A stretch of DNA of 64,000 nt from Acinetobacter ursingii DSM 16037 = CIP 107286 (GCF_000368825.1 NZ_KB849716.1:266461-330460), one strand, 5' to 3'; positions 8,103-19,427 are shown, counted from the first letter of the stretch. The notes: generated from the letters alone by a model not told the origin. Translations and numbers: made by a program.

Positions 8103-9104
8103 ATGGCTTCTTTAAAAGAAACACGGTTTTCAATTCTTGAGCTTGCGCCTATCCGTAATGATAAAACAGTTCAATTTTCGTTGCATCATGCTTTGGAGTT
8201 GGCTCAGCATGCAGAAAAACTAGGATATGAACGTTTATGGCTGGCCGAACACCATAATATGGATGGTATTGCCAGTTCAGCGACCGCTGTATTACTGGGT
8301 CATATTGCTGCAAATACACAGTCGATACGTTTAGGCTCTGGTGGAGTGATGTTACCTAATCATGCGCCATTGGTGGTTGCAGAACAGTTTGGTACATTAG
8401 CAACGCTTTATCCCAATCGTATTGAATTAGGTTTAGGCCGCGCACCAGGCACAGATCAATTGACCATGCGAGCCTTACGTCGTGGTCGTCAGGAAACTGA
8501 AGATCAATTTCCTCAAGATGTTCTCGAAATTTTGCAATATTTCAAAGACCCTGAACCCAATCAAAAAATCGTAGCAACCCCAGGACACGGAACACATGTT
8601 CCCGTCTGGTTGTTGGGCTCCAGTTTATTTAGTGCACAACTCGCGGCTCGTTTAGGTCTTCCCTATTCGTTTGCATCACATTTTGCACCGCGTATGCTGT
8701 CACAGGCTGTCCAGTTGTATCGAGAAAACTTTCAACCATCTGAATATCTAGAACAACCGTATGTTTCCATGGGCGTTCCAACTGTAGTAGCTAAAACAGA
8801 TGCCGAAGCACAACATTTAGCCACCAGTGCTTATCAACGTGTACTGGGTTTAATGCGTGGACAAAGTTTAAAACTCAAACCACCTGTGGAGTCTATGGAT
8901 CATATCTGGACACCTGCCGAGCGCATATCCGTCAATAACTTTTATGCATTGGGTCAAATTGGTTCACCTGAAACGGTGAAAGCTGGTCTGCAAGACTTGT
9001 TAGAACATGTAGATGTTGATGAGTTCATTTTCACTTGTGATATTTATGACACTGAAAAGCGACTCGAAAACTTTAGTTTATTGATGGATATCAAAAACAG
9101 CTAA
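8103..9104 (+). CDS. luciferase-like flavin-dependent oxidoreductase
   Basis: This 333-residue LLM-class protein has the usual markers: [17 protein letters not shown] near residue 60, then [20 protein letters not shown], and [10 protein letters not shown]. These flavin-dependent TIM-barrel enzymes use reduced FMN or F420; in Proteobacteria FMNH2 from a separate reductase is usual. The substrate is unknown; by length and motifs it is close to the MsnO8-type group. It is monocistronic, with a tandem inverted-repeat operator candidate before it and a bidirectional terminator after it. Confidence 0.87.
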   Translation: MASLKETRFSILELAPIRNDKTVQFSLHHALELAQHAEKLGYERLWLAEHHNMDGIASSATAVLLGHIAANTQSIRLGSGGVMLPNHAPLVVAEQFGTLATLYPNRIELGLGRAPGTDQLTMRALRRGRQETEDQFPQDVLEILQYFKDPEPNQKIVATPGHGTHVPVWLLGSSLFSAQLAARLGLPYSFASHFAPRMLSQAVQLYRENFQPSEYLEQPYVSMGVPTVVAKTDAEAQHLATSAYQRVLGLMRGQSLKLKPPVESMDHIWTPAERISVNNFYALGQIGSPETVKAGLQDLLEHVDVDEFIFTCDIYDTEKRLENFSLLMDIKNS

Positions 9105-9116
9105 AATTGTTTAACT

Positions 9117-9154
9117 AAAAAAGGGAAATTAATGATTTTTCATTGATTTCCCTT
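9117..9154. terminator. bidirectional terminator
   Basis: AAGGGAAATTAATG (9121-9134) pairs with CATTGATTTCCCTT (9141-9154) between the convergent oxidoreductase and ppsR genes. Confidence 0.7.
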
Positions 9155-9213
9155 CTCCTTACAACCACAGATCAGAAATACTGAAGGATTTAGATCTATT
9201 GTTTGTAAACTTT

Positions 9214-10050
9214 TTAACCAATACGGCGTTTCAAGCCTGTCTTTTGTAAAATACGTGTTGAAATTTCTTCAATCGACATTTCCGTGACATTTAAATATGG
9301 AATTCCTTCTGAAATATAAATTCCTTCAATGGCACGCAACTCCATCTGACATTGGCTAAAACTGGCATAGCGACTATTGGCTTTACGTTCATTACGAATT
9401 GCGACCAAACGTTCCGCATCAATCATCAAACCAAATAACTTATTTTTATGTTCTTTCAATACTTTTGGTAAGCGATTGTCATCTAGATCTTCTTCGGTCA
9501 GTGGATAATTTGCAACACGAATTCCAAATTGTAATGACAGATAAATCGACGTTGGTGTTTTACCCGAACGGGATACCCCAATCAAGATAATATCGGCTTT
9601 ATCATAGTGACGTGTACGAGCACCATCATCATTGTCCAAAGCAAAATGAACTGCATCAATACGAGCTTTATAATATTCAGAATCCGTCACGGCATGAGTC
9701 TGTCCGACCAAAGTTGTTGGCGGTGTGCCAAGCTCTTGTTCTAACTTGCTAATTAAACCCTCAAACACATCGAGATTCACCGCTTTGGCAGTGTTAATGA
9801 TTTCACGCACATTCGGATCGACCAACGTATCGAACACCAATGGCAAAGTCTGGTCTTTAGACTGGCAACTATTAATTTCAGCAACCACATTCATTGCCGC
9901 TTCTTCTGAGGTGATATACGGAATAATATGAATATCAAAATCCACGTTGGGAAATTGCGCTAATAAAGAATGTCCGAGGGTTTCAGCCGTAATCGCGGTT
10001 CCATCTGAAATAAAAAACACACTCCGCTTAATTTGTTTACTATCTGACAT
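9214..10050 (-). CDS. ppsR: PEP synthase regulatory kinase/pyrophosphorylase
   Basis: PpsR (DUF299 family) inactivates PEP synthase by ADP-dependent threonine phosphorylation and reactivates it by Pi-dependent dephosphorylation. The protein shows the N-terminal VFFISDGTAITAETLGHSLL and the P-loop-like GVSRSGKTPTS near the middle. The start is set at ATG 10050, preceded by GAGGAG at ideal spacing; a TTG five codons upstream lies inside that ribosome binding site. It is divergent from its target gene ppsA, 158 bases away. Confidence 0.95.
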   Translation of the reverse strand: MSDSKQIKRSVFFISDGTAITAETLGHSLLAQFPNVDFDIHIIPYITSEEAAMNVVAEINSCQSKDQTLPLVFDTLVDPNVREIINTAKAVNLDVFEGLISKLEQELGTPPTTLVGQTHAVTDSEYYKARIDAVHFALDNDDGARTRHYDKADIILIGVSRSGKTPTSIYLSLQFGIRVANYPLTEEDLDDNRLPKVLKEHKNKLFGLMIDAERLVAIRNERKANSRYASFSQCQMELRAIEGIYISEGIPYLNVTEMSIEEISTRILQKTGLKRRIG

Positions 10051-10208
10051 GAAAAATCTCCTCAAACATTTGTCTTAGTGCTATATAATCTTTATAGTAA
10101 GCTGATCTTACATGACTGTCGCTTAGAGTAAATCAAAATCCTAAGCACATTAATATCTTTTCTTCATGCCAAGATAGTAATTAATACTGGAAAAGTGGAG
10201 TGAAAACT

Positions 10209-12587
10209 TTGGAAGCGCGCGTAATCGGTCTGGAAAAATTAGGGAAACACGACGTCGAACTCGTGGGTGGGAAAAACTCATCTCTAGGTGAAATGATCAG
10301 CCATTTATCCAATGCTGGTGTGTCTGTACCGGGTGGCTTTGCCACAACTGCTGCTGCTTATCGTGAGTTCCTTGAACAAAGCGGTCTAAACGCAAAAATT
10401 CAAGCAGAACTCGATCAATTGAATGTTGACGATGTCAACGCTCTTGCCGAAACTGGCGCAAAAATTCGTCAATGGATTGTAGATACTCCTCTCATTCCAG
10501 CATTAGAAAAAGAAGTTCGTGACGCTTTTAATGCACTTTCAAACGGCAACCCTGATATCGCGGTTGCCGTTCGTTCATCTGCGACCGCTGAAGATTTACC
10601 AGACGCTTCTTTTGCTGGTCAGCAAGAAACTTTTCTGAATATTCGTGGCATCGATAATATTTTGATTGCCATCAAAGAAGTATTTGCATCTTTGTATAAC
10701 GACCGTGCAATTGCATACCGTGTGCATCAAGGCTTTGCTCATGACATCGTAGCTTTGTCTGCTGGCATACAACGCATGGTACGTTCAGAAACAGGTGCTG
10801 CGGGTGTAATGTTTACATTGGATACCGAATCTGGTTTCCGAGATGTCGTATTTATTACAGCATCTTATGGTTTGGGTGAAATGGTCGTTCAAGGTGCTGT
10901 TAACCCTGACGAATTTTATTTATCAAAACCGCTGCTTAAAAATGGTAGACACTCTGTATTACGTCGCAACCTCGGCTCTAAACACCAGAAAATGATTTAT
11001 GGCGAAGAAGGTTCAGCGGGTAAATCAGTGGTGGTGGTTGATGTTGAAAAACAGGATCGTCAACAATTTGCTTTAAATGACCATGAACTTCAAGAGCTTG
11101 CTAAACAAGCCATGATCATTGAAGACCATTACAGTGCGCCAATGGACATCGAATGGGCCAAAGATGGTGATGATGGTCAAATTTACATTGTTCAGGCGCG
11201 TCCTGAAACTGTAAAAAGCCGTCAAAACGTAGGCACAATGGAGCGCTACTTACTTAAACAGCGTGGCACTGTGTTATGTGAAGGTCGCTCAATCGGTCAA
11301 CGTATTGGTTCTGGTAAAGTACGCGTTGTTTCATCGATTAAAGAAATGGACAAAGTTCAACCAGGCGACGTGCTAGTTTCAGACATGACTGATCCAGACT
11401 GGGAACCAGTAATGAAACGTGCCGCTGCTATCGTGACTAACCGCGGTGGTCGTACTTGTCATGCTGCTATTATTGCACGTGAACTGGGTGTTCCTGCGAT
11501 TGTGGGTACAGGCAATGCCACAGAAGTCCTAACCGATGGTCAGGAAGTTACTGTTTCATGTGCTGAAGGTGATACAGGCTTTATTTATGAAGGCGCGCTG
11601 GATTTTGAAATTCAACGCAACTCGATTGAATCTATGCCAAAACTTCCGTTCAAAATTATGATGAACGTCGGTAACCCTGATCGTGCATTTGACTTTGCTC
11701 AAATTCCAAATGGTGGTATTGGTCTGGCTCGTCTTGAGTTCATTATTAACCGTATGATCGGCGTGCATCCAAAAGCCTTACTGAATATTGAAAGCTTGCC
11801 ACGCGAAACACGTGCAGCAGTTATGGCACGTACGGCAGGTTATTCTTCTCCAGTTGAATTCTATGTAGAAAAACTGGTTGAAGGTATTGCAACACTTGCG
11901 GCTGCCTTTGCTGAGAAACCAGTCATTGTTCGTATGTCCGATTTTAAATCCAATGAATATGCTAACCTCATTGGCGGTAAACTCTACGAACCAGAAGAAG
12001 AAAACCCAATGTTGGGTTTCCGTGGTGCAAGTCGTTATGTATCTGACAACTTCCGTGATTGCTTTGAGCTTGAATGTCGTGCCTTGAAAAAAGCACGTGA
12101 CGAAATGGGTTTGACCAATATTCAAATCATGATTCCATTTGTGCGTACAGTTTCTGAAGCAAAACGCGTCATTGAACTTTTAGCTCAAAATGGCTTGAAG
12201 CGTGGTGAGAATGGTTTAAAAATCATTATGATGTGTGAATTACCAACCAATGCATTATTGGCTGAACAATTCCTTGAACATTTTGATGGGTTCTCAATTG
12301 GTTCTAACGACTTAACTCAATTAACGCTCGGTTTAGACCGCGACTCTGGTATTGTTTCTCATCTATTTGATGAACGTGATCCAGCCGTTAAAGCCCTGCT
12401 TTCAATGGCCATTCATGCTTGTCGTAAAGCGGGCAAATATGTAGGTATTTGTGGCCAAGGTCCATCTGATCATCCAGATCTTGCTAAATGGCTGATGGAG
12501 CAAGGCATTGAAACAGTTTCACTCAATCCTGACTCAGTACTTGAAACTTGGTTCTTCCTAGCGGAAGATAAAGATAAGCAAGCCTAA
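10209..12587 (+). CDS. ppsA: phosphoenolpyruvate synthase
   Basis: PpsA converts pyruvate and ATP to PEP, AMP and phosphate for gluconeogenesis. All three domains are visible: the ATP-grasp nucleotide domain ([30 protein letters not shown]), the swivelling phosphohistidine domain ([14 protein letters not shown]) and the PEP-binding barrel ending with the catalytic-Cys motif [11 protein letters not shown]. The preferred start is TTG 10209 ([10 protein letters not shown]), 8 bases after GTGGAG, giving 792 residues as in E. coli PpsA. A GTG at 10200 is in frame but overlaps the ribosome binding site. Its regulator ppsR is divergent. Confidence 0.96.
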   Translation: MEARVIGLEKLGKHDVELVGGKNSSLGEMISHLSNAGVSVPGGFATTAAAYREFLEQSGLNAKIQAELDQLNVDDVNALAETGAKIRQWIVDTPLIPALEKEVRDAFNALSNGNPDIAVAVRSSATAEDLPDASFAGQQETFLNIRGIDNILIAIKEVFASLYNDRAIAYRVHQGFAHDIVALSAGIQRMVRSETGAAGVMFTLDTESGFRDVVFITASYGLGEMVVQGAVNPDEFYLSKPLLKNGRHSVLRRNLGSKHQKMIYGEEGSAGKSVVVVDVEKQDRQQFALNDHELQELAKQAMIIEDHYSAPMDIEWAKDGDDGQIYIVQARPETVKSRQNVGTMERYLLKQRGTVLCEGRSIGQRIGSGKVRVVSSIKEMDKVQPGDVLVSDMTDPDWEPVMKRAAAIVTNRGGRTCHAAIIARELGVPAIVGTGNATEVLTDGQEVTVSCAEGDTGFIYEGALDFEIQRNSIESMPKLPFKIMMNVGNPDRAFDFAQIPNGGIGLARLEFIINRMIGVHPKALLNIESLPRETRAAVMARTAGYSSPVEFYVEKLVEGIATLAAAFAEKPVIVRMSDFKSNEYANLIGGKLYEPEEENPMLGFRGASRYVSDNFRDCFELECRALKKARDEMGLTNIQIMIPFVRTVSEAKRVIELLAQNGLKRGENGLKIIMMCELPTNALLAEQFLEHFDGFSIGSNDLTQLTLGLDRDSGIVSHLFDERDPAVKALLSMAIHACRKAGKYVGICGQGPSDHPDLAKWLMEQGIETVSLNPDSVLETWFFLAEDKDKQA

Positions 12588-12599
12588 CTTAATCTTATC

Positions 12600-12627
12600 A
12601 AAAAGACCCTCGCGCGGGGTCTTTTTC
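12600..12627 (+). terminator. intrinsic terminator of ppsA
   Basis: AAAAGACCC, a short GC-rich loop, GGGTC and a T run follow the ppsA stop codon. Confidence 0.9.
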
Positions 12628-12655
12628 ATCTTTAAGCTGTTGAGATTTAAAACTT

Positions 12656-13420
12656 ATGCAAATTTACTTGGCAAGAAATAACCAACAGGCTGGTCCTTAT
12701 ACATTAGAACAACTGAACCAGATGCTCGCTAGCCAACAAGTGCTATTGACTGACTTAGCATGGCATGAAGGTATGACGGAATGGAGAGCCTTAGGTGAAC
12801 TCACTCAAGGTAAACTTGTCTACCAACCTGTAAACTCGACAACAAATTCTACTTTTGATGCCCCAGTCCATAGTCAAAATGATGTCATCCGTGACATTAA
12901 AGTCAATCAGACAGCCAAAGCAACGGCTGCTCCTGTGAGCAAGCGTATTTCGGCCAAGCTTATCGATTTAGCTTTGCTGATTTTGCCGCAAATTATTGTG
13001 ACAATGCTCTTTTTACCGCATGATCTACTCCAACAAACCACTAGTTTTGATGTTGAACAGCAAATTAAAATTGCTGAAGCCATGCGCGACAACATGCCAA
13101 CATGGGTTCCAGTCGCATTACTCATCTACACACTTGGCTTGTTATTTTTACAAAATTATTTTATTGCTCGTTCTGGTCAATCTATTGGTAAAAAATTATT
13201 CCATTTGCAAATTGTTGATGCAACGACCAATCAGCTTCCTGGTCAATTTCGCGGTTTTTTTGTACGCTCATTTCTATTTATTATCATTTCACAGTTGATA
13301 AGCCTTTTACCGCTTTTGGTCATTGTTTTTATTGCAGATATTGTTTTATTTTTTTCCAAAGGAAACAACAGTTTGCATGATAGACTAGCAAAAACCAAAG
13401 TCATCAATATTAAAAAATAA
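12656..13420 (+). CDS. GYF_2-RDD membrane protein
   Basis: This 254-residue protein starts with a GYF_2-type domain (GPYTLEQLNQMLASQQ ... WHEGMTEWRALGEL, residues about 13-50), has a polar linker, and then an RDD domain with three or four membrane segments and the typical conserved stretch ARSGQSIGKKLFHLQIVD. GYF_2 domains bind proline-rich peptides; RDD proteins are inner-membrane proteins, some linked to ion transport. The specific role is unknown. It lies alone between two terminators. Confidence 0.85.
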   Translation: MQIYLARNNQQAGPYTLEQLNQMLASQQVLLTDLAWHEGMTEWRALGELTQGKLVYQPVNSTTNSTFDAPVHSQNDVIRDIKVNQTAKATAAPVSKRISAKLIDLALLILPQIIVTMLFLPHDLLQQTTSFDVEQQIKIAEAMRDNMPTWVPVALLIYTLGLLFLQNYFIARSGQSIGKKLFHLQIVDATTNQLPGQFRGFFVRSFLFIIISQLISLLPLLVIVFIADIVLFFSKGNNSLHDRLAKTKVINIKK

Positions 13421-13422
13421 TT

Positions 13423-13448
13423 AAAGGAGTGATCATTCACTCCTTTTT
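13423..13448 (+). terminator. intrinsic terminator
   Basis: AAAGGAGTGA and TCACTCCTTT form a stem followed by a T run just after the RDD gene. Confidence 0.9.
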
Positions 13449-13713
13449 TATGATAAATCCATGAAAAAAATTGACTTTTAAGCCAGCATTCAAAAGATAA
13501 AACAAGCAGATAAATCAGGTGTCATAACAAATATTTAACGTCACTTTCAAGTAGCTTAGTTTCACGATATCAGGCATAATGCCCTACAACATAGCTGTGT
13601 CACATGATTGAGAAATATGTTCTGTAACAGGATTCATTCTTCTCCATCATGCGACACTTTTATCGCTATCCCCAATTTACTTAGGGAATGGGACTCTTCA
13701 CCGAGGTTGTAAA
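13449..13713 (+). promoter_or_regulatory. upstream region of the cyo operon
   Basis: This 265-base gap with no open frame must hold the cyo promoter. GAGG lies seven bases before the cyoA start. I do not see a convincing binding site for a known oxygen or carbon regulator. Confidence 0.4.
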
Positions 13714-14775
13714 ATGAGACAAACGATTTTAGCTGTATTGTCTTTATCGGCGGTTTCCGCACTTTTAACAGGGTGTGGTGGTGATTTAGTACTTCTAAAC
13801 TCTAAAGGTCCAGTTGCTGAAGGTCAAAGTAACCTGATGATGACTGCGATCTACTTAATGCTATTGGTTGTAATTCCTTCAATCATTATGGCGTTATGGT
13901 TTGGTTGGAAATATCGCGCGTCAAATAAAGATGCAGACTATAAACCTACATGGGCACACTCAACTGCAATTGAAATTGTAGTCTGGGGTATTCCTGTCAT
14001 TATTATTGGTATTTTAGCTTGGTTAACTTGGTGGGGTTCCCACAAGTACGACCCTTACCGTCCGCTAGATTCAGATAAAGCCCCTTTAACCATTCAAGTT
14101 ATTGCTGAACAGTTTAAATGGATCTTTATTTATCCTGAACAAAATATTGCGACAGTAAATGAAGTACGTTTCCCAGAGAAAACACCATTAAGCTTTAAAA
14201 TTACATCTAACTTTACAATGAACTCATTCTTCATTCCTGCGTTAGGTGGCCAAATTTATGCAATGGCGGGTATGCAAACTCATCTCCATTTATTAGCGAA
14301 TGAAACTGGCGAATATCGTGGTTTCTCGTCTAACTACTCAGGCTATGGTTTCTCACAAATGCGCTTTAAAGCTCATAGTGTAACTGAAACTCAATTTGCT
14401 CAATGGGTAGAAGCTGTTAAAGCTGGTAAAGGTACAAGCATTAATGCTGAAGCTATTCAGAAAGCGACGCTTGATCAAGCTGAACTTGCGACACTGAAAG
14501 ATGGGGATCGTTCTAAACATCAGATTGAAGCACTGGTACATCGTGCCGAGGCTGCTGGTGATACAGAAGCCTTAGAAAAAGCTGAAGCAATGAAGCCGTT
14601 CCCGAATAAGCCACACCCAGTGACTTACTATTCTTCAGTTGAACCAAACTTGTTTGAAACTGTCATTAACAGATATATGAGCAACTATCACGGTACAGAC
14701 CATTCAGCAAATGCTGAACATGGTTCGCAAGCTCATGATGCTAATGCACATGCAACTGCTTCTGTAGAGGAATAA
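13714..14775 (+). CDS. cyoA: cytochrome bo3 ubiquinol oxidase subunit II
   Basis: Subunit II of the terminal quinol oxidase is a lipoprotein anchored by two membrane helices with a periplasmic cupredoxin-like domain. A lipobox (ALLTGC, Cys21) and two transmembrane segments near residues 45-65 and 85-110 are visible, followed by the COX2 fold (QFKWIFIYPEQ). The Cu-A ligands of cytochrome c oxidases are absent, as expected for a quinol oxidase. At 353 residues it is longer than E. coli CyoA (about 315), because of a charged insert after residue 230 and a His-rich tail. First gene of cyoABCDE. Confidence 0.97.
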   Translation: MRQTILAVLSLSAVSALLTGCGGDLVLLNSKGPVAEGQSNLMMTAIYLMLLVVIPSIIMALWFGWKYRASNKDADYKPTWAHSTAIEIVVWGIPVIIIGILAWLTWWGSHKYDPYRPLDSDKAPLTIQVIAEQFKWIFIYPEQNIATVNEVRFPEKTPLSFKITSNFTMNSFFIPALGGQIYAMAGMQTHLHLLANETGEYRGFSSNYSGYGFSQMRFKAHSVTETQFAQWVEAVKAGKGTSINAEAIQKATLDQAELATLKDGDRSKHQIEALVHRAEAAGDTEALEKAEAMKPFPNKPHPVTYYSSVEPNLFETVINRYMSNYHGTDHSANAEHGSQAHDANAHATASVEE

Positions 14776-14778
14776 GCC

Positions 14779-16767
14779 ATGTTGTTATTAGGTAAACTCG
14801 GATGGGACTCTATCCCTAAAGAGCCAATTGTACTAGTGACAATGGTCTTAATGGCTATTGGTGCAATTGCTGTTCTAGGCGGTATCACCTATTTCAAAAA
14901 ATGGGGATATCTCTGGAAAGAATGGTTTACATCTGTAGACCATAAGAAAATTGGTATCATGTATATCCTTGTGTCTGTGGTCATGTTATTGCGTGGCTTT
15001 GCTGATGCGATCATGATGCGTCTTCAACTGTTCCTTGCTAAAGGTGGCGGTGAAGGTTATCTACATCCAGACCACTACGACCAGATCTTTACTGCGCATG
15101 GCGTAATCATGATCTTCTTCGTAGCGATGGGTCTTGTTGTAGGTATGATGAACATTTCTGTGCCTCTACAAATTGGTGCGCGTGATGTTGCATTCCCATT
15201 ACTTAACTCTTTAAGTTTCTGGTTGTTTGCTGGTGCTGCTGGTCTAATGATGGCTTCGCTTGTACTGGGTGAATTTGCTGCGACAGGTTGGATGGCTTAT
15301 CCTCCTCTTTCTGGCATTCAGTATTCTCCTGGTGTTGGTGTTGACTACTATATTTGGGCACTTCAGGTTTCTGGTCTTGGTACGCTTTTATCTGGTGTTA
15401 ACTTCTTTGTGACCATCATTAAAATGCGTGCACCTGGCATGAAACTGATGGACATGCCAATTTTTACTTGGACATCATTGTGTACAGCTGTTCTGATCAT
15501 CGCATCATTCCCTGTACTTACAGCAACACTTGCCATGCTTACCCTTGACCGTTATTTCGGTTTCCATTTCTTCACCAATGAGCTTGGCGGTAGCCCAATG
15601 CTATATGTGAACTTGATTTGGACTTGGGGTCATCCAGAAGTATATATCTTGGTATTGCCAGCATTTGGTTTGTATTCAGAGATTGTTGCGACATTCTCAC
15701 GCAAAGCATTGTTTGGTTATAAATCAATGGTATATGCAACAATCGCCATTACTGTATTGGCATTCGTTGTATGGTTACATCACTTCTTTACCATGGGTGC
15801 GGGTGCAAACGTTAATGCATTCTTCGGTATTATGACCATGATTATTGCAATCCCTACAGGGGTTAAAATCTTCTCTTGGTTATTTACCATGTACAAAGGA
15901 CGTATTTCTTTCGATACACCAATGCTCTGGACACTTGGCTTCCTTGTGACCTTTGGTATCGGTGGTTTGACTGGTGTATTAATGGCAGTTCCACCTGCGG
16001 ATTTCCTTGTACACAACTCACTGTTCCTGATCGCTCACTTCCATAACGTGATTATTGGTGGTGTGGTATTTGGTATGTTCGCTGGTATCATTTTCTATTG
16101 GCCAAAAATGTTTGGCTGGAAGTTAAATGAAGCTTGGGGCAAAGCTGCATTCTGGTTCTGGTTCTTTGGTTTCTATTTTGCATTCATGCCACTTTATATC
16201 CTTGGTTTCATGGGTATGACACGTCGTTTGAATACCTATGACAACCCTGAATGGGATCCATATCTAGCGATTGCATTATTTGGTGCTGTGTTGGTTGCGA
16301 TTGGTATTGCGTGTTTCTTGATGCAAATTATTGTAGGTTTCCTACAACGTCATCAAAACATGGATTACACAGGCGATCCATGGGACAGTCGTACTCTTGA
16401 ATGGTCGACTTCATCTCCTGCTCCATTTTATAACTTTGCACAAGTTCCTGAAGCAAATGGTGTAGACCGTTTCTGGACTGACAAAGAAAATGGTGTTGCG
16501 TATGCACGTCCTGCCAAATATGAAGACATTCATATGCCAACTGATCGTGCAGCTGGTTTCATCATTGCAATGTTTATTACATTGATGGGCTTCGCATTGA
16601 TCTGGCACATTTGGTGGCTCGTTGCAGTAAGTTTCATTGCGGCTATTATCAGCTTTATTCGTAGTTCATTCACTAAAGAAGTGGATTACTATGTACCAGC
16701 TGCTGAAGTTGAGCGCATTGAAAATGAACGCTATGCATTACTTGAAAAACACTTGAAGAAGGACTAA
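14779..16767 (+). CDS. cyoB: cytochrome bo3 ubiquinol oxidase subunit I
   Basis: The catalytic haem-copper subunit reduces O2 to water at a haem o3/CuB centre and pumps protons. This 662-residue multi-span protein has the CuB/cross-link motif [17 protein letters not shown], the HHFFTMG pair and the haem-ligand region [10 protein letters not shown]. Length matches E. coli CyoB. It starts 3 bases after cyoA, so translation is probably coupled. Confidence 0.98.
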   Translation: MLLLGKLGWDSIPKEPIVLVTMVLMAIGAIAVLGGITYFKKWGYLWKEWFTSVDHKKIGIMYILVSVVMLLRGFADAIMMRLQLFLAKGGGEGYLHPDHYDQIFTAHGVIMIFFVAMGLVVGMMNISVPLQIGARDVAFPLLNSLSFWLFAGAAGLMMASLVLGEFAATGWMAYPPLSGIQYSPGVGVDYYIWALQVSGLGTLLSGVNFFVTIIKMRAPGMKLMDMPIFTWTSLCTAVLIIASFPVLTATLAMLTLDRYFGFHFFTNELGGSPMLYVNLIWTWGHPEVYILVLPAFGLYSEIVATFSRKALFGYKSMVYATIAITVLAFVVWLHHFFTMGAGANVNAFFGIMTMIIAIPTGVKIFSWLFTMYKGRISFDTPMLWTLGFLVTFGIGGLTGVLMAVPPADFLVHNSLFLIAHFHNVIIGGVVFGMFAGIIFYWPKMFGWKLNEAWGKAAFWFWFFGFYFAFMPLYILGFMGMTRRLNTYDNPEWDPYLAIALFGAVLVAIGIACFLMQIIVGFLQRHQNMDYTGDPWDSRTLEWSTSSPAPFYNFAQVPEANGVDRFWTDKENGVAYARPAKYEDIHMPTDRAAGFIIAMFITLMGFALIWHIWWLVAVSFIAAIISFIRSSFTKEVDYYVPAAEVERIENERYALLEKHLKKD

Positions 16768-16771
16768 GGAT

Positions 16772-17392
16772 ATGGCTGAAGTACTTCATCACGACAACCA
16801 TGGCCATGACGGTCATCATGAACATGATGATACCGACTTAACGGTCTTTGGTTTCTGGACATACTTGATGAGTGACTTGATTTTATTCGGTACACTCTTC
16901 ATCGCGTTCGCTGTTTTGAGCAGCCATGTTCCACCAGGTACACCAAGTGCACATGAGCTATTTGGTGAGTCTTTAGGTTTTGTTTTAACTGAAACCTTTG
17001 CTCTCTTGATCTCATCTGTCACTTTCGGTTTTGCAGTTCTGGCTTCGTACAAAAAGAACGTTAACCAAGTGATTATGTGGTTACTTATCACCTTTATCTT
17101 TGGTGCATCGTTCATTGGTATGGAACTTTATGAATTTCATCATTTAGTTCACGAAGGACATGGTCCAAGCACAAGTGCTTTCCTATCAGCATTCTTTACA
17201 CTGGTTGGTACGCACGGTATTCACGTGACTTCTGGTTTGGTCTGGATGATTGTATTAATGTATCAGATCAAAACCAAAGGTCTGACATTACCAAATACAC
17301 GTCGTCTTGCTTGCCTAAGTTTATTCTGGCACTTCCTTGACATCGTATGGATCTGTGTATTCAGCGTCGTTTACTTGATGGGAGTTCTCTAA
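16772..17392 (+). CDS. cyoC: cytochrome bo3 ubiquinol oxidase subunit III
   Basis: This 206-residue subunit III has five membrane helices and the conserved [16 protein letters not shown] and [11 protein letters not shown] stretches. The N-terminal 20 residues are rich in His and Asp. Its stop codon shares one base with the cyoD start. Confidence 0.97.
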   Translation: MAEVLHHDNHGHDGHHEHDDTDLTVFGFWTYLMSDLILFGTLFIAFAVLSSHVPPGTPSAHELFGESLGFVLTETFALLISSVTFGFAVLASYKKNVNQVIMWLLITFIFGASFIGMELYEFHHLVHEGHGPSTSAFLSAFFTLVGTHGIHVTSGLVWMIVLMYQIKTKGLTLPNTRRLACLSLFWHFLDIVWICVFSVVYLMGVL

Positions 17393-17721
17393 TGAGTAGT
17401 CACGATCATAATGCTGCTGGTGCATCTCACGGTAACGTTAAACAGTACACTGTAGGGTTTATTTTATCTGTTCTGCTCACCATCATCCCATTTGGGATGG
17501 TGATGGCAGGTGGATTTTCCCGCGGTCTATTAATGACCGTTATCGGAATTACAGCAGTTGCTCAGGTACTTGTACAACTTGTGTTTTTCTTACACATGAA
17601 TACATCTTCTGAACAACGCTGGAATTTGATTGCATTCATTTATACTATTCTATGTATTGCCGTTCTTTTGATCGGTTCTGTATGGATCATGAACTATCTA
17701 CACTTCAATATGATGCTCTAA
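17392..17721 (+). CDS. cyoD: cytochrome bo3 ubiquinol oxidase subunit IV
   Basis: This is a 109-residue small subunit with three membrane segments (YTVGFILSVLLTIIPFG, TVIGITAVAQVLVQLVFFLHM, LIAFIYTILCIAVLLIGSVW). The start is ATG 17392, overlapping the cyoC stop by one base; a longer frame from 17347 lies inside cyoC and is not used. It stabilises the oxidase during assembly. Confidence 0.96.
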   Translation: MSSHDHNAAGASHGNVKQYTVGFILSVLLTIIPFGMVMAGGFSRGLLMTVIGITAVAQVLVQLVFFLHMNTSSEQRWNLIAFIYTILCIAVLLIGSVWIMNYLHFNMML

Positions 17722-17731
17722 ACTGTTTGTC

Positions 17732-18610
17732 ATGTTGAAAAAATATTTATTCCTGACTAAACCAGGAATTCTGTTTGGTAATTTCATTACCACCTTGGGC
17801 GGCTTTTTCTTAGCCGCCCAAGGACATGTAGATTTCCTCTTACTCATCCTCACCCTCTTAGGTACAACGCTTGTTGTAGCCTCAGGTTGTGTCATCAATA
17901 ATGTAATTGATCAAGACATTGACCACAAAATGCAACGAACTCAAAATCGTGCCTTAGTTAAAAAAACGATTTCTCCATCCGTTGCACTTGTCTATGCCAG
18001 TGTGCTTGGAGTAATTGGTTTTAGCATTTTATGGTTTGGAGTGAATCCTTATTCATTCTTATTTGCTGTAATTGGTTTTGTTGTCTATGTGGGCTTTTAT
18101 AGCCTCTGGTCTAAACGTACCACGATTCATCAAACCGTGATTGGTAGTATTTCTGGAGCGAGCCCTCCTGTCATTGGTTATGTTGCCGTCACCAATGAAT
18201 TTGATGTAGCGGCTTTACTGATCTTCTTAGCTTATGGTCTTTGGCAGATGCCCCACTCTTGGGCAATTGCGATTTACCGCTTTGATGATTACAAAAATGC
18301 AGGTATCCCAATTTTACCAGTAGCGCGCTCTATTTTTAGAACCAAAGTTGAATGTGTCATTTACATTGTACTTTTTGCGGCAGTTCTCAATGGGCTTTAC
18401 TGTTTTGGTTATACCAATGTCTTTTTTCTCATCACGTTTAATGCATTAACTGCATATTGGCTTTATTTATCACTCATTGGTTTTAAAGCTGAAAATGATC
18501 AGATTTGGGCAAAACGCTTTTTCCTGTATTCGGTAATCTTAATTACCTTACTCAGTGTAAGTTTTAGCTTTACTTACCATTCACCTGCGCCACATCTTCC
18601 TCTCTTTTAA
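17732..18610 (+). CDS. cyoE: protohaem IX farnesyltransferase
   Basis: CyoE makes haem o from haem b and farnesyl diphosphate. The 292-residue UbiA-family membrane protein has the prenyl diphosphate motif NVIDQDIDHKMQRTQNRAL and the second Asp-rich loop IYRFDDYKNAGIPILP. It is the last gene of the operon, 10 bases after cyoD, and supplies the cofactor for CyoB. Confidence 0.97.
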   Translation: MLKKYLFLTKPGILFGNFITTLGGFFLAAQGHVDFLLLILTLLGTTLVVASGCVINNVIDQDIDHKMQRTQNRALVKKTISPSVALVYASVLGVIGFSILWFGVNPYSFLFAVIGFVVYVGFYSLWSKRTTIHQTVIGSISGASPPVIGYVAVTNEFDVAALLIFLAYGLWQMPHSWAIAIYRFDDYKNAGIPILPVARSIFRTKVECVIYIVLFAAVLNGLYCFGYTNVFFLITFNALTAYWLYLSLIGFKAENDQIWAKRFFLYSVILITLLSVSFSFTYHSPAPHLPLF

Positions 18611-18736
18611 TAGAGAGGAAGATTTCTATTTATCCTGATTTGCACTGAAAACCATTTGTTTTTATTTGCACTTTTCTATATAATTCACCCTTCGCAATTT
18701 ATGCGGCTTAACTTGAATTCATTATTCCAGTTATGA

Positions 18737-18784
18737 CTCCTTGCTTCTAATTTTTATGTTAGGGGCTGTCCAAACCGTAAGGAG
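18737..18784 (+). ncRNA. S6:S18-type ribosomal protein leader
   Basis: Just upstream of rpsF, CTCCTT (18737-18742) can pair with the Shine-Dalgarno sequence AAGGAG (18779-18784). It encloses a hairpin GCTTCTAA (18743-18750)/TTAGGGGC (18759-18766) and an unpaired strand holding CCG (18775-18777). This matches the known autoregulatory motif in rpsF leaders, where the S6:S18 complex binds the CCG bulge and blocks its own translation. The structure is drawn by eye; the protein-binding role is from knowledge of the family. Confidence 0.7.
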
Positions 18785-18790
18785 CTGACA

Positions 18791-19180
18791 ATGCGTCATT
18801 ACGAAATCGTACTTTTGGTACATCCAGACCAAAGCGATCAAGTAGTAGGTATGGTTGAACGCTATATCTCTCAGATCAAAGAAGCTGATGGTCAAATTCA
18901 CCGTTTAGAAGATTGGGGCCGTCGTCAATTGGCTTACCCAATTAACAAAATTCACAAAGCACACTACATTCTTATGAATGTTGAATGTGGTCAAACGACT
19001 CTTGATGAATTAGAAGAATTGTTCCGTTATAACGACGCAATCATTCGTAACATCATCATTCGTCGTGAACACGCAATCACTGAAGAATCGTTACTTGCTA
19101 AAAGTGCTGAAGAAAAACGTGCGCGTAAAGCTCAACGTGAAGAAGCACAGCAATCACACGAATCTGCTGAAGAAGCTTAA
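18791..19180 (+). CDS. rpsF: 30S ribosomal protein S6
   Basis: The 129-residue S6 starts [15 protein letters not shown], typical of the family, and ends with an acidic, Lys/Glu-rich tail. It binds S18 on the 30S platform. First gene of rpsF-rpsR-rplI, with a structured leader that probably mediates feedback control. Confidence 0.98.
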   Translation: MRHYEIVLLVHPDQSDQVVGMVERYISQIKEADGQIHRLEDWGRRQLAYPINKIHKAHYILMNVECGQTTLDELEELFRYNDAIIRNIIIRREHAITEESLLAKSAEEKRARKAQREEAQQSHESAEEA

Positions 19181-19191
19181 GGAGAACATCA

Positions 19192-19419
19192 ATGGCACGT
19201 TTTTACCGTCGTCGCAAGTTCTGCCGCTTTACAGCTGAGAATGTTGTGTACATCGACTACAAAGATATCGACACTTTAAAACAGTACATCACTGAAAACG
19301 GCAAGATTGTTCCTAGCCGTATCACTGGTACTAAAGCTCGTTATCAACGTCAATTAGCGCTTGCGATTAAACAAGCTCGTTACTTGGCTTTGATTCCGTA
19401 CACTGACAACCATAAGTGA
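19192..19419 (+). CDS. rpsR: 30S ribosomal protein S18
   Basis: The 75-residue S18 has [13 protein letters not shown] and the conserved [32 protein letters not shown]. It lies 11 bases after rpsF with a GGAG ribosome binding site. Confidence 0.99.
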   Translation: MARFYRRRKFCRFTAENVVYIDYKDIDTLKQYITENGKIVPSRITGTKARYQRQLALAIKQARYLALIPYTDNHK

Positions 19420-19427
19420 GGTGAGCT

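Noticed and set aside
16328..16608. Open frames antisense to cyoB
   Set aside because: They are shadows of a strongly conserved oxidase subunit gene.
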